A stretch of DNA of 64,000 bases from Planococcus sp. MSAK28401 (GCF_018283455.1 NZ_JAAMTH010000001.1:3453501-3517500), one strand, 5' to 3'. Counted from the first letter of the stretch, positions 44,986 to 54,683 are shown. Program-made: numbers and translations. The notes: a model not told the origin generated them from the sequence alone.

Positions 44986-45462
44986 TTACACATACTGAAA
45001 AACAATTTCGCCTTCTTCCATTCCAGCTGGTGTAAACTCCAGCTTTTTAAGCAACTGGATGGAAGCCAAGTTTTCAGGAGATGTTCCGGCTTTGATTTTC
45101 AGGCCGGGATATGACTGTTGGATCCAGTGAATCATGGCTTTAATCGTTTCATAAGCATAGCCTTGTCTTTTAAAAATGGGGTTAATAGTATAGCCAATCC
45201 AACAAGTTTCGCCTTCTTTTTTAATAAAAACATCCCCCATTAGGGACTCATCGGCTTTACGGATAATTGCTAATTGAGCACCCTTTTCCACAGATGGCTC
45301 TCTTAATAAAATTTCTTTATATTCTTCTCGGGCCAAACCTTTAAAATATTGAAACTCCATCCATTCCGGATTATTGCGGTACGTAATAAAAGCGTCCAAA
45401 TCACTTTCAATAAAAGGCCTGATGTAGCACCTTTTCGACTCAAATATAGCTTGTTTCTGCAT
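44986..45462 (-). CDS. GNAT-family N-acetyltransferase (RimJ/RimL-like)
   Basis: 158 residues. The pattern CYIRPFIESDLDAFITYRNNPEWMEFQYF at the start, then WIGYTINPIFKRQGYAYETIKAMIHWIQQ (acetyl-CoA pyrophosphate loop, Q/RxxGxA) and NLASIQLLKKLEF at the end, is typical of the Acetyltransf_3 RimJ/RimL group. It would transfer an acetyl group to an amine; substrate unknown. ATG at 45462 with GGAGGGACGC. The next gene upstream, 48 bp away, is another GNAT. Confidence 0.88.
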   Translation of the reverse strand: MQKQAIFESKRCYIRPFIESDLDAFITYRNNPEWMEFQYFKGLAREEYKEILLREPSVEKGAQLAIIRKADESLMGDVFIKKEGETCWIGYTINPIFKRQGYAYETIKAMIHWIQQSYPGLKIKAGTSPENLASIQLLKKLEFTPAGMEEGEIVFQYV

Positions 45463-45510
45463 CTATTGCGTCCCTCCTCATGGGCATCCAGGCATTTAGA
45501 GCCGCAGCAC

Positions 45511-46302
45511 TCAAGAGCGAGCCTGTACCTCTTTGATGCTCTTGCCGTCCAAGAACGCATGGCACGTCTGCAATGTCAGGATGGTCTTGAATCCATAGCG
45601 GGCATAGACTTTTTCGACCCGTTCGTTAATCGGATGCACCCACAGCTTTTTGAGCTGCATGGTTTGGGCTTCCTTCTGTATATATTCTAACAACGCGCCG
45701 ATTAACCCTTTTCCTCTGTATGCTTCAATGGTCGCGACACTTTCAACTCTTCCCTGATTTCCGTGAGCAAACAAGCAGGCAGAAGAACACGGGACGCCGT
45801 CGTATTTCAAGACGTAGTGGCGATAGCGCGAATCGTTGAATTCCGTCTCAAATGCTTTTTCACGCACCGTTTTCCCGCCGAACTCTTCAATTTGGCATTC
45901 CACGGATAAAGCCTCATCGTAATTCAGGGCGGTCACTTTCTCGATGACAATGTGTTCATTCACTGGAATCGGCGCAAGTTGCTGATTCCACAACTGAATC
46001 GGCTGTGAAAACTGTTCGATCTGAAAGCCACTTTCTTTCAGTGTCTCTATAAAGGAGGTCAAAGACTCTATATTGCCCAAATAAAACCTGGGCGTGATTC
46101 CTGAGGCACGGTAAAATGAAACGACTTCGCTGATTACATGGCCAGGCTCATCAGGAGGCCTGTTCACGTAGGCATGGTTGGCATCGTAATAATCGGGTTG
46201 ATCCGGGTTGCTGAACAACACACCCCAAGGCTGGTCCTGCTTTTTGGAAAAAGACTGCAACAACTCAAAGTCCAGCTCCTCAATCTGCTCTAGTAAATTC
46301 AT
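45511..46302 (-). CDS. GNAT-family N-acetyltransferase (two-domain length)
   Basis: 263 residues. The C-terminal GNAT domain carries the acetyl-CoA loop YRGKGLIGALLEYIQKEA and the LKKLWVHPINERVEKVYARYGFKTI segment. The N-terminal half (~1-130) is a second, degenerate acetyltransferase-like domain with no visible CoA motif, as in several Bacillus GNATs. ATG at 46302. Likely co-transcribed with the shorter GNAT downstream. Substrate unknown. Confidence 0.85.
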   Translation of the reverse strand: MNLLEQIEELDFELLQSFSKKQDQPWGVLFSNPDQPDYYDANHAYVNRPPDEPGHVISEVVSFYRASGITPRFYLGNIESLTSFIETLKESGFQIEQFSQPIQLWNQQLAPIPVNEHIVIEKVTALNYDEALSVECQIEEFGGKTVREKAFETEFNDSRYRHYVLKYDGVPCSSACLFAHGNQGRVESVATIEAYRGKGLIGALLEYIQKEAQTMQLKKLWVHPINERVEKVYARYGFKTILTLQTCHAFLDGKSIKEVQARS

Positions 46303-46482
46303 GGATTTTCCGCCTCATCCCATTTTTTTGTGTGACTCACCGTACTGATATTCCTATTAATCTCATCGTTGATTGAGTTAAGGACAGCTTAAACAAGTTC
46401 TAAGCTGTTGAGCCTTCACGGGATAGGCTTGCCGTTATTTCCCACAAGAACTAAATGTGAGTATTAAAACTGATGAAATTGT

Positions 46483-47070
46483 TCATTTTGGCCTTTGTTT
46501 TTCACTCAACAGCCGCTCTTTATTCGGTTTTGTGTCATCCAATAGGAAGTCCACCCACTCAAGTTTCAATTTATCCGTGTTGTCTTGCCAGTACAACAGG
46601 CGTTTCTGATAAAAATTAATTTTGTCATGAACTGGTGCTTCAAAATGATCGATACCATGTTTTAAAACTAGAGCCGTTAATTCATACATGGGCAAGCCTA
46701 ACGCATGCGTTTCAACATGAACAGTTGCTCCAGCATGTCCAATGGCGTGGCATAAGGCTCCATATTGCGGGTCATCAATTTCTTTTGCTACGGCATGAGA
46801 ATTTAAAATAGCGCGTTTGGCTTTATCCATTTTCATTTTGCCCCTCGCCCAATCTTCGCATAGGGTTAGACAGATTCTTGGTCTTTTCTCTTTCGGGTAT
46901 TTTTCTTCAAATTCCATTAGAGGTGTTTTCGCGCAACCTAAAGCCCACATCACTAATGTTCGATGAGTCTGCTGTTGAATTAGCTGAATCAGTTCTTGTA
47001 AACATTCGCTGTCTCGAGAAAATAATATTTGGTTCTTTCGTTGAAATTTGACTTTGACATCAGAAAACAT
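46483..47070 (-). CDS. Imm-5-like putative immunity-type protein
   Basis: 195 residues. The helical pattern (LVMWALGCAKTPLMEFEEKYPKEKRPRICLTLCEDWARGKMKMDKAKRAILNSHAVAKEIDDPQYGALCHAIGHAGATVHVETHALGLPMYELTALVLKHG) resembles the putative immunity (Imm-5-like) family, which has conserved A-x-GHAxATxHxxxHALG residues. Real function unknown; many members occur without toxins, as here. No signal peptide. Monocistronic with upstream region of no recognised signals. Confidence 0.6.
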   Translation of the reverse strand: MFSDVKVKFQRKNQILFSRDSECLQELIQLIQQQTHRTLVMWALGCAKTPLMEFEEKYPKEKRPRICLTLCEDWARGKMKMDKAKRAILNSHAVAKEIDDPQYGALCHAIGHAGATVHVETHALGLPMYELTALVLKHGIDHFEAPVHDKINFYQKRLLYWQDNTDKLKLEWVDFLLDDTKPNKERLLSEKQRPK

Positions 47071-47251
47071 CTTATCAGCCCCTCACTAGATCATGGGTTA
47101 CACACTCATCAAGGAGTGGTATCAATTCTTCCATAGAAGAAAATTCCCGACCCGCTTAATGGAAAGCAGCTAGATTTCCTTTGGCTAAACGAGTGCTATA
47201 TACTGATTATACAGACTTTTTGACTTTACTATGACGTTTGGAGGAGATCAG

Positions 47252-48001
47252 ATGATGTTCGAAAACAAAGTAGTGGTTGTGAATGGTGGGACGGATGGAA
47301 TTGGCAAGGAAGTGGTTCGTTTCTTTTGCAGAGAAGGAGCTAGCGTTCATTTTACGGGAAGAGACAGCGACAAAGGTGCTCAAGTAGAGAGTGAATGTGA
47401 CGGGAAAGCCCATTTTCACCAAGTCCATAACGAAAACCCAGACGAAATCGAAAGCTTTTTTAAAGCACTTGAAACTGATGGGCATCCTATCGATATTCTC
47501 TTCAACAATGCTGGTGTTCTCTCTATCGGAATAGGCCCATTGTCTCGCGTAAAGCTAGATGACTGGAATCAATTAATTGCCGTCAATCAAACGGCGATTT
47601 TCCTCTACATGAAATATGCTTTAGCCGTGATGGGCAAGCAAAAACATGGAGTCGTGATCAATAATGCAGCGATCCTTGGAAACGATAAAGTCAATCCGAT
47701 GCTGCCAGCTTATAGCGGCACCAAAGCAGCCGTTGTCGCGATGACCCAAAGCACCGCACTGCGCTTTGCCAATCAAGGAATCCGCGTCAACTGCATCTCT
47801 CCTGGCCCGACAGAAACCGACCTGGCCATCAAAGCCTATGGCGGAAAAGAAAATTACGACAAGCAATCACAGGGACACCCGAGAGGAAGCTACGGGAAGC
47901 CAAGTGAAATCGCAGAAGTTGTTCTGTTCTTAGCTTCAGACAAAGCCTCCTATATAAACGGTGCGGAAATCGTTGTAGATGGTGGTTACTCATTAAAATA
48001 A
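47252..48001 (+). CDS. Short-chain dehydrogenase/reductase (SDR)
   Basis: 249 residues from the ATG at 47252 (MMFENKVVVVNGGTDGIG), with GGAGG seven bases upstream. Classical SDR features: the TGxxxGIG-type cofactor site as NGGTDGIG, NNAG at ~85-88 (LFNNAGVLS), catalytic Ser region NNAAILGN, the YSGTKAA Tyr-Lys pair, ISPGPTETD, and the C-terminal SDKASYINGAEIVVDGGYSL. The cofactor motif has N in place of T at the first position. Reduces or oxidises a ketone/alcohol with NAD(P)H; substrate unknown. Confidence 0.9.
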   Translation: MMFENKVVVVNGGTDGIGKEVVRFFCREGASVHFTGRDSDKGAQVESECDGKAHFHQVHNENPDEIESFFKALETDGHPIDILFNNAGVLSIGIGPLSRVKLDDWNQLIAVNQTAIFLYMKYALAVMGKQKHGVVINNAAILGNDKVNPMLPAYSGTKAAVVAMTQSTALRFANQGIRVNCISPGPTETDLAIKAYGGKENYDKQSQGHPRGSYGKPSEIAEVVLFLASDKASYINGAEIVVDGGYSLK

Positions 48002-48129
48002 ATAGACTTAGGAAACAAGATAGGATTAGTTTAATCATTTAACATAGAGAAGATTATTTTCCTGTCGGGTGAAGTAAAGTTGTTTTTTTACAGTCTTTCA
48101 CAAGGAGCGCTTGATTGATTCAATAAAGC

Positions 48130-48172
48130 AAAAAGGTTCATTCTTCTCATTAAGAGAAGAATGAACCTTTTC
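48130..48172. terminator. Bidirectional terminator between SDR and DUF1846 genes
   Basis: AAAAGGTTCATTCTTCTC ... GAGAAGAATGAACCTTTT, an 18-bp near-perfect inverted repeat with T/A runs on both sides. Confidence 0.9.
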
Positions 48173-48247
48173 AGTAAACGCTATAAATGAAAATACTCCC
48201 GCCTCAGGCTTCTATGGAAGGGGAAAAAGGCAGGTGTTTTCTAAAAT

Positions 48248-49756
48248 CTAATTGTAATATAGGTTCTCAGTTGGATATACCGGATCGTTGGTGATGTCGA
48301 TTCCAAGCTTCTTAAAGGTCTGTTCGTTTTCTCTATTCAATATAACCGTGGAATGAGCTTGGGTGTCTTTTAAATGTGGCAATTGCTTATAAGCCAGCTC
48401 AGAAGTAGGATTGGTGACCGCACTGATTGCCAGTGCAATGAGCACTTCATTGGCGCTTAATGTCGGGACGCGGCTATTCAAGTCATCGGTTTTCAACCGT
48501 TGAATCGTTTGTAAAATCATCGGCGACAACAAATCAATTTCATCGGAAATATTGGTCAATTTCTTCAACCCATTCAAAATCGCGGCTGCCGAAGCATCCA
48601 TCAAAGTGGTCGTTCGACCGGTGATCATCTCGCCATTCGGCAATTCTATCGCAATGACGGCTTGTAAATTCGTGCTGTCAATTTGCGCTTGGACTTCTTT
48701 CGCATAATTACGGGCCGGCAATACAGGTGCCCGATCCTCTTTCTTTAAACCGGTCTCTTCTAGAATCACTTGCATGTGGCGCACACTGTCTTCATCGGCA
48801 AGCCCTTTTTTATAATCGTTCTCTACGACGAAACTGCGCCGAATGATTTCCTGCTTAGCAGCTTCCTGGACAACGCTATCATCCGTGATGCCCGATTTCA
48901 GGCGATTGACCCCCATATCAGTCGGTGAGCTGTAAACAGACTCTTTGCCGGTGATCCTTTCAATAATCCGTTTGATGACAGGAAATGTCTCAATATCACG
49001 ATTGTAATTGACCGCTACTTTCTCATACGCTTCATAATGATAATTATCAATCATGTTTACGTCTTTTAAATCGACGGTAGCCGCTTCATAAGCGATGTTT
49101 ACTGGGTGCTTTAACGGCAAGTTCCAAACTGGAAAAGTCTCAAACTTGGCATAGCCGGCTTCATTTCCCAGTTTATTCTCATGGTACATTTGGTTAAGGC
49201 AGGTGGCGAGCTTTCCGCTGCCCGGGCCAGGGGCCGTTACTACCACGATCGGCTTTGTCGTTTTAATATAAGGATTTGTCGCAAATCCTTCTTCCCCAAG
49301 GACCGCCTCCACGTTTGCCGGATAACCTTCGATTTCGCGGTGAATACAGACGCTAATTCCGCTTCTCTCAAGCTTTGTCATAAATACTTTGACTGTTGGC
49401 TGTTTCTGGTAACGGGTGATCAAGACACTGTTGACAGAAATGCCGTATGCCCGGTATTCGTCAATTAAGCGCAGGACATCTTGGTCATAAGTGATGCCGT
49501 AATCTTCACGGACTTTGTTTCGTTCGATGTCTCCAGCGTAGACACAGATGATGATTTCCGCCTTTTCTTTCAGTGTATGCAATAGTTTGATTTTGGCATC
49601 TTCATCAAATCCAGGCAACACACGCTTGGCATGTTTGTCGCCTATCAATTTCCCGCCAAATTCCAAGTAAAGTTTATCGTACTGCTGCACCCGTTCTAGG
49701 ATGTAGGCTGATTGTTCTTTCAAATACTTCTCCGAATCAAATCCAATTTTTTTCAT
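48248..49756 (-). CDS. DUF1846 (UPF0371) family protein
   Basis: 502 residues from the ATG at 49756 ([20 protein letters not shown]). Full-length match to DUF1846: [47 protein letters not shown] (P-loop-like GPGSGK), and [16 protein letters not shown]. Structures show a Rossmann-like NTP-binding fold but no established function. An 8-bp inverted repeat lies just upstream (49788-49822). Monocistronic. Confidence 0.9.
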   Translation of the reverse strand: MKKIGFDSEKYLKEQSAYILERVQQYDKLYLEFGGKLIGDKHAKRVLPGFDEDAKIKLLHTLKEKAEIIICVYAGDIERNKVREDYGITYDQDVLRLIDEYRAYGISVNSVLITRYQKQPTVKVFMTKLERSGISVCIHREIEGYPANVEAVLGEEGFATNPYIKTTKPIVVVTAPGPGSGKLATCLNQMYHENKLGNEAGYAKFETFPVWNLPLKHPVNIAYEAATVDLKDVNMIDNYHYEAYEKVAVNYNRDIETFPVIKRIIERITGKESVYSSPTDMGVNRLKSGITDDSVVQEAAKQEIIRRSFVVENDYKKGLADEDSVRHMQVILEETGLKKEDRAPVLPARNYAKEVQAQIDSTNLQAVIAIELPNGEMITGRTTTLMDASAAAILNGLKKLTNISDEIDLLSPMILQTIQRLKTDDLNSRVPTLSANEVLIALAISAVTNPTSELAYKQLPHLKDTQAHSTVILNRENEQTFKKLGIDITNDPVYPTENLYYN

Positions 49757-49787
49757 TAATTTCAGTCCCACCTTTTATACTTCAAAC

Positions 49788-49822
49788 TCTCTTAACCCGA
49801 GGGATAAAAACGCCTTAAGAGA
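49788..49822 (-). promoter_or_regulatory. Inverted repeat upstream of the DUF1846 gene
   Basis: Perfect 8-bp repeat TCTCTTAA ... TTAAGAGA separated by 19 bp, about 30 bp before the start codon. It could be an operator or 5'-UTR hairpin. The rest of the gap to rlmH (49823-50143, AT-rich) shows nothing recognisable. Confidence 0.4.
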
Positions 49823-50143
49823 TACTGCTAAATAAAAATCTACTCTTTATCATTATAAACTTTTGAAAAAAAGTAAATCGGTCCAATTGCTTCATTGATT
49901 AGGGTATCCCCATAAGCAAAGTAAGCTTTCCATCGATGTATCCGACTAAAATAACAGAATTTAGCCCAATATTCAGCATATCCAAATGATCAAAACCTAT
50001 TCCTTTTGCTAGTCTCAATAACTGAAGTAAATTAATTTATCAGTGTAAAGAAAGCATTGGAATTGGTTTTAACAACTGGATTCTCCTTGGTATTTGGACA
50101 AATCATGTATTAGTTAGAGTTTATTTACTAGCATAAACCTCAT

Positions 50144-50623
50144 TTACTTATGGTACGGTTCACCCTTCATAATCCGGAACCCACGATAAACCTGCTCCAG
50201 CAAAATCAACTTCATCAATTGATGAGGAAACGTCATCTTCGAGAACGACAATTTCTCATCCGCACGCTTCAGGACTTCATCATGCAACCCAAGAGAGCCC
50301 CCGATGACGAAGACGACTTTGCTGCGGCCATAGGTCATGAGCGATTCCATGTCTTTGGCGAGCTGCTCAGAGGTCTTCATCTTGCCGTCGATCGCTAGGG
50401 CGATGACGTAGGCGTCTTGTGGAATTTTGGCTAGTATACGCTCGCCTTCTTTCTTTTTGACGATTTCCATATCCGCCTCGCTCAATTGCTCCGGCGCTTT
50501 TTCATCCGCGACTTCTACCTCTGTAATTTTTGCATAAGCCCCTAAGCGTTTTGCATATTCTGCAATACCCGCTTTCAAGTATTTCTCTTTCAGTTTTCCG
50601 ACCGTCACAATGGAAATGTTCAC
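50144..50623 (-). CDS. rlmH: 23S rRNA pseudouridine(1915) methyltransferase RlmH
   Basis: 159 residues from a GTG at 50623 (reads [28 protein letters not shown]), after AAAGGGGGATAAGTT. SPOUT fold: the SAM-binding segment [55 protein letters not shown] is fully conserved to the C-terminal YHK. It methylates pseudouridine 1915 in 23S rRNA on the 70S ribosome. Its 3' end (CCATAAGTAA) resembles the SCC integration site of staphylococci but no cassette follows. Confidence 0.96.
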   Translation of the reverse strand: MNISIVTVGKLKEKYLKAGIAEYAKRLGAYAKITEVEVADEKAPEQLSEADMEIVKKKEGERILAKIPQDAYVIALAIDGKMKTSEQLAKDMESLMTYGRSKVVFVIGGSLGLHDEVLKRADEKLSFSKMTFPHQLMKLILLEQVYRGFRIMKGEPYHK

Positions 50624-50671
50624 AACTTATCCCCCTTTACACGAAATTTACAAACAAGTTGCCCACAGAGT

Positions 50672-51039
50672 TTATGCACATATCCACAGGCGATTCTACA
50701 TATTGTAGAATTTTATTTACTCGCCACAAGATACAATGCCTGTTGTTCACAGTAGTTGCACTTTGTGGATAACTTTTCGCTATCTGATAATTCTGTCAGT
50801 ATAGGATAGCTTTCCGTTTTGGCGACAAATTCGTCAAGCCCTTGTCCCACATGCGTTTGGCAGCAATATAACTCCATTTTTACGCCTCCTTTCGATTTCC
50901 GAATATTCAACACAGTTATACACATTTCGTTCCCTTTTATCCACAATCCATTTTAACAGATATAAAACACTACGGATAGCGAAGCTTTTAGCACCTGTGG
51001 ATTGTTAACAATCGATTTTTAATAAAAAAGTTATCCACA
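50672..51039. promoter_or_regulatory. Cluster of consensus DnaA boxes between rlmH and htrA
   Basis: Five matches to TTATnCACA within 370 bp: TTATGCACA (50672-50680, plus), TTATCCACA (50764-50772, minus), TTATACACA (50916-50924, plus), TTATCCACA (50937-50945, plus) and TTATCCACA (51031-51039, plus). One-mismatch copies sit at 50680-50688 (ATATCCACA) and 50743-50751 (TTGTTCACA). Chance expectation for this density is far below one. The cluster spans the small CxxH/CxxC gene and the 317-bp gap upstream of it. It could be a DnaA-titrating or regulatory site. Confidence 0.7.
50713..50877 (-). CDS. CxxH/CxxC small zinc-type protein (BA_5709 family)
   Basis: 54 residues from the ATG at 50877 (MELYCCQTHVGQGLDEFV), with AAAGGAGGCGTAAAA; the frame extends to 50946 but has no ribosome site there. 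It has CxxH at the start (CQTH) and CxxC near the end (CNYC), so it probably binds zinc. The family is confined to Bacillales and always sits between rlmH and the htrA/wal block, as here. Function unknown. Confidence 0.9.
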   Translation of the reverse strand: MELYCCQTHVGQGLDEFVAKTESYPILTELSDSEKLSTKCNYCEQQALYLVASK

Positions 51040-51141
51040 TGCTATTTTTCCGAACAATAGCCCCTTTTCAACTAAAAATTCGAGCTCCGAAGTGTATAAT
51101 ATTCAGCTGATTTTTGTTTCTTCCTCTCATTTCCGGAAATG

Positions 51142-51189
51142 AAAAAAAACAGTTCCAATCGGTGCATAAAACACCAATTGGAACTGTTG
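51142..51189 (-). terminator. Terminator of htrA
   Basis: AACAGTTCCAATTGGTG ... CACCGATTGGAACTGTTTTTTTT on the minus strand: 17-bp stem with one mismatch and eight T, starting 6 bp after the stop codon. Confidence 0.92.
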
Positions 51190-51194
51190 GGATA

Positions 51195-52397
51195 TTACTG
51201 TGTGGAATTGTCGGTGAGTTCAAGCTCGAATTCGAGCAATTCGCCGTTTCGGTATGCTTTTACTTGCAGCATATCCCCAATTTGTTTTTCATTATAAAGA
51301 TGCTGGCGCAACTCGATAATATCGCCAATTTCTTCACCATCCAGCTCAACGATGACATCGTATTGGCGCATGCCCGCTTCATCCGCTGCAGAAGACGGGA
51401 CAACCGAGCTGACCACGACGCCCGCCGTGATGTCTTCCGTCAAATTCAATGTATCTTCACGATATGTGCTCGGCACTTGCGCCAAATCAATCAGCGTGAT
51501 GCCCATTGCCGGGCGCACCATTTCACCCGTTGCTTCGAGTTGATTGATGACCGGCAGCGCCGAATTGATCGGAATCGAGAACCCAATGCCCTCGACTTGC
51601 GAAGTGGCGATTTTCATCGAATTGATGCCAATCAATTGCCCCGCCAAATTGACGAGCGCGCCCCCGCTGTTGCCGGGGTTGATCGCCGCATCTGTCTGCA
51701 AGACTTCCGCTTGCCAGTCTTCGGTACCGTCGCCGTCTAAATCGACCGGAACTGCCCGGTCAGTACCTGATACGACGCCGCTTGTCACGGAACCGGAAAA
51801 TTCAAGGCCAAGCGGGTTGCCGATCGCAATGACCGCTTCCCCGCGCTTCAAGGCATCCGAATCGCCCAGTTCCACAACGCCTTGCACTTTTTCGTTGCTC
51901 ATTTCAAGGACAGCAAGATCGGTCCAGATATCACTGCCGACTACTTGCGCTTCGACTTTCGTCCCATCAGCCAATGTCACTTCGATGCCGCTCGCACCGT
52001 CAACAACGTGATGGTTCGTCACGACATACGCGGTATCGCCTTCACTTTTATAAATGACACCAGAACCCGTACCGACTGCCTGTTCCTGGCTTTGTGAGAA
52101 GAAATCCCCGCCTGTCTGGAGATTCGATACGCCAACCACCGCATCCGACGCCTCATCGACGGCTTTCGTTACGTCGGTCGTGATATCAAGCGACGCGCCT
52201 TGCTGTTCACGGCTTTGCTGCTGGATCTGGGTGCCAGAATTCGTCGATTCGGTGCCTGGCAATAAGCCCGGTGCTTGCGAAAACAACAGCCACATCAATA
52301 GCGCCCCGACCATCACGCCAAAAACCCCCGCAAAGAAACTGCCCGCACGGCTCGGCTTCGGCTGCCTGCCATTCGGCGTTTGATTGTAATAACCCAT
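51195..52397 (-). CDS. htrA: HtrA-like membrane serine protease (YyxA/HtrC)
   Basis: 400 residues from the ATG at 52397 (MGYYNQTPNGRQPKPSR); an ATG three codons earlier is possible. One N-terminal membrane helix (~25-45, SFFAGVFGVMVGALLMWLLF) anchors it with the protease outside. The trypsin-like triad is visible: His in VTNHHVVDG, Asp in DIWTDLAVLEM and Ser in NPGNSGGALVNL. One PDZ domain follows (~residues 310-390). It degrades misfolded envelope proteins. Here it lies 680 bp from walJ, separated by repeats, so it is probably transcribed from its own promoter. Confidence 0.93.
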   Translation of the reverse strand: MGYYNQTPNGRQPKPSRAGSFFAGVFGVMVGALLMWLLFSQAPGLLPGTESTNSGTQIQQQSREQQGASLDITTDVTKAVDEASDAVVGVSNLQTGGDFFSQSQEQAVGTGSGVIYKSEGDTAYVVTNHHVVDGASGIEVTLADGTKVEAQVVGSDIWTDLAVLEMSNEKVQGVVELGDSDALKRGEAVIAIGNPLGLEFSGSVTSGVVSGTDRAVPVDLDGDGTEDWQAEVLQTDAAINPGNSGGALVNLAGQLIGINSMKIATSQVEGIGFSIPINSALPVINQLEATGEMVRPAMGITLIDLAQVPSTYREDTLNLTEDITAGVVVSSVVPSSAADEAGMRQYDVIVELDGEEIGDIIELRQHLYNEKQIGDMLQVKAYRNGELLEFELELTDNSTQ

Positions 52398-52589
52398 AGC
52401 CTCCATCCTCTCTTATGCCTCTCTTTTTATCATAAGATGTACCCGCCAAAATGCAAGCAATCCTCCCTGTACGAGCCCATCAGGAAGTCATCACTCAACT
52501 TACTTTGTACACTTTCAAACTGGATGATTGGTCGCAGCGCAGTAAGATGATGCTTCCCACAACTATTACTACGACCTCTATATTCATCC

Positions 52590-52995
52590 CACACTAGCTG
52601 ATGGGAATGGAGGCGGCGAATAAATGGGCGAAGTCACGCTGAGCCCATTTATTTGCGACACATCTGATTGAGAAATGCGGGAGCAACGTAGTTACCCGAT
52701 GCGCTTCAGCAACTTTTCCCCAATCACTGTGCTTTTTCGGCATAAAGACCTTTTAAGCAAGCTTATAGAACCAGTCTATAGTATTTTTCCCCTCACACTA
52801 GCTGATGGGAATGGAGGAGGCGACTCCTGCGGGAATAGCATGAGCCGAAGACCCTGGACGGAGCGAAGCGAAGGAAGCGGCTGAGGCCATGCCCGCGGAA
52901 AGCGTCCGCCGCAATGAGCATCAGCGGCTAAATGCGAGACCGCGCCAGCTGCATGACCCACATCCTGTGGGCCCGAAAGCGTCCACTTTCACGGA
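52590..52995. repeat. GC-rich intergenic repeat, full plus partial copies
   Basis: A unit bounded by GCTGATG (52801) and CATCAGC (~52925), an inverted 7-bp pair, with inner GGCGACTCCTGCGGGAAT and CATGCCCGCGGAAAGCG. This resembles the widespread Bacillaceae repeat (ACTCCTGCGGGA ... CCCGCGGAAAGCG). The left end CACACTAGCTGATGGGAATG also occurs alone at 52590-52615, and the right end ACATCAGCGGCT again at ~52995, so truncated copies flank it. Occupies most of the 680-bp gap between htrA and walJ; no gene is supported there. Confidence 0.7.
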
Positions 52996-53015
52996 CATCA
53001 GCGGCTCTAAAAAAC

Positions 53016-53058
53016 AAAAAAACCGCCCCACAAGCCATATATAAGGCTTCTGGGGCAG
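53016..53058 (-). terminator. Terminator of the wal operon
   Basis: Minus strand CTGCCCCAGAAGCC ... GGCTTGTGGGGCGGTTTTTTTG, a 14-bp stem with mismatches and seven T, 20 bp after the walJ stop. Confidence 0.88.
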
Positions 53059-53077
53059 TCTCTCCTCTTACATCTAT

Positions 53078-53866
53078 TCACACCACAACCAAAGGCGTCG
53101 CTTCAGTCGGCGAGGTATCGAACAAATCGACATAATCGCCGACGAAGATGCCTTTCGTCTGCAATGTCTGCTCGACGCTCATGCGCGCGAGGTCTTTCAT
53201 GTTATTGTCTTTGCTCAAATGCGACAAGTAGATGCGCGTCGGTTTCTCCGCGAGCACTTCCGACATCGCGACCGCCGCGTCTTCATTCGACACGTGCCCC
53301 ACATCGCTCAGGATGCGTCGTTTGACCGACCATGGGTAACGCCCCATCTGCAGCATGCCGATGTCGTGGTTGCTCTCAAACACATACGCATCGGATGCGC
53401 CGATGATGCCTTTCATGCGGTCGCTGACATAGCCCGTATCGGTGATCAGTGCAAGTTTGCGGCCATGTTCATGGAATACATAAAACATCGGGTCCGCCGC
53501 ATCATGTGACACGCCGAACGATTCAATGTCCAGCCCGCCGAACGATTTCGTCGTCTCCATATCGAAATGGAAACGCTGCTCGACCGGAATCTCGCCGACC
53601 AGCCCGTCCATCGCGGACCAGGTTTTGGCGTTGGCGTAAATCGGCACTTTATGCCGGCGGGCGGCGATGCCGAGCCCTTTAATATGATCGCTATGCTCAT
53701 GGGTGACAAGAATGCCGTCGAGCTTGCCCATATCGCGGCCGATGGAGGCGAACAACGACTCCAATTTCTTGCCACTGAGCCCCGCGTCCACTAAAAACGC
53801 ATGCTCGTCGTTTTCTATATAAATGGCATTGCCAGTCGAACCACTGGCCAATACACTGAAGCGCAT
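53078..53866 (-). CDS. walJ: Metallo-beta-lactamase-fold exonuclease WalJ (YycJ)
   Basis: 262 residues. MBL-fold motifs: [13 protein letters not shown] (His-x-His-x-Asp-His), then [11 protein letters not shown] and [13 protein letters not shown], and C-terminal SHLSKDN. YycJ/WalJ proteins are DNA exonucleases of the mismatch-repair type and always close the wal operon. ATG at 53866, 13 bp after walI. Cytoplasmic. Confidence 0.94.
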   Translation of the reverse strand: MRFSVLASGSTGNAIYIENDEHAFLVDAGLSGKKLESLFASIGRDMGKLDGILVTHEHSDHIKGLGIAARRHKVPIYANAKTWSAMDGLVGEIPVEQRFHFDMETTKSFGGLDIESFGVSHDAADPMFYVFHEHGRKLALITDTGYVSDRMKGIIGASDAYVFESNHDIGMLQMGRYPWSVKRRILSDVGHVSNEDAAVAMSEVLAEKPTRIYLSHLSKDNNMKDLARMSVEQTLQTKGIFVGDYVDLFDTSPTEATPLVVV

Positions 53867-53879
53867 AGTTAAAATCTCC

Positions 53880-54683
53880 TTACTCTGCTGTTTCCTCGTC
53901 CTTCTTGTTCAATTCAATGACACCGTCCTTGATGGCATTGACGAAATGATCCGTTTCCTCACCTTCGGAATCCTTCACGCGGATGCGCCAGGTCGGGACG
54001 AACATCTGCCGGTTTTCCGACACTTGCACATGCGTCGAATAGCCAAGTTCGGCTTCGGTGATGCGGCTATTGGTCTCAAGCAGACTCTTTTGATAGAGCG
54101 TATGAATCGCTTCTAGCGGTTTGATCAATCTCTTTTGCTCTTCATTTTCGATAATATTGTTGAATAAAGTTTGCTCGAAGCCAATCACGGCATCGTTTTC
54201 GTTCCAGAACACGGTTAGTTGGCCGCCTGTGCTATGGAATAGCGGGACGTCTGTGATCTGCTGGAAAAATACCGCGTGGTTCTGGTCTTCATCGATTTTC
54301 CATAAGGTGTATTCCGAGCTTTCCGGAACTTCTTCTTCAATGAATGCCTGCAGTGCGTCTTCTTTATCGCCTTCTAGATCGACTGGCTCATCGTAAGTGA
54401 TTTGCAGCAGCCGTTCATCTAAAACATTGACGATCCCGTCTATTTCTACATCAGTTTCAGCAAACGATTTTGATTCGCCGCGTACATATGGCTTATCTTC
54501 TGATATCTCCGGCAATGCCGAATAGGTGATATTGTCTCCGTGGAGCTTCTCCTCGATGCTCGATTCCGGAAGTGGTTGGATCTGTTCGGCTTCCGTATAA
54601 CGGTCGATATACAGTGAATACAAGAAAACATTGAGAATCGAAAAAACAATGATGAAAATGGTTTTTGTTTTACTCCAATCCAA
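53880..54683 (-). CDS. walI: WalK-regulating membrane protein WalI (YycI)
   Basis: 267 residues. One N-terminal helix (~6-22, [20 protein letters not shown]) and an extracellular domain with the YycH/YycI-family fold ([24 protein letters not shown]). With WalH it binds WalK in the membrane and restrains or tunes its activity. The start overlaps walH by 14 bp (54670-54683). Assignment relies on order and weak family pattern. Confidence 0.92.
   Translation of the reverse strand: MDWSKTKTIFIIVFSILNVFLYSLYIDRYTEAEQIQPLPESSIEEKLHGDNITYSALPEISEDKPYVRGESKSFAETDVEIDGIVNVLDERLLQITYDEPVDLEGDKEDALQAFIEEEVPESSEYTLWKIDEDQNHAVFFQQITDVPLFHSTGGQLTVFWNENDAVIGFEQTLFNNIIENEEQKRLIKPLEAIHTLYQKSLLETNSRITEAELGYSTHVQVSENRQMFVPTWRIRVKDSEGEETDHFVNAIKDGVIELNKKDEETAE

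Noticed and set aside
50144..50946. SCC-type cassette at rlmH
   Set aside because: No recombinase genes, no second attachment site; the normal Bacillales gene order continues on both sides.
50672..51039. Chromosome origin oriC
   Set aside because: DnaA boxes are present but there is no dnaA/dnaN or clear AT-rich unwinding element next to them; the origin is probably nearby but outside the window.
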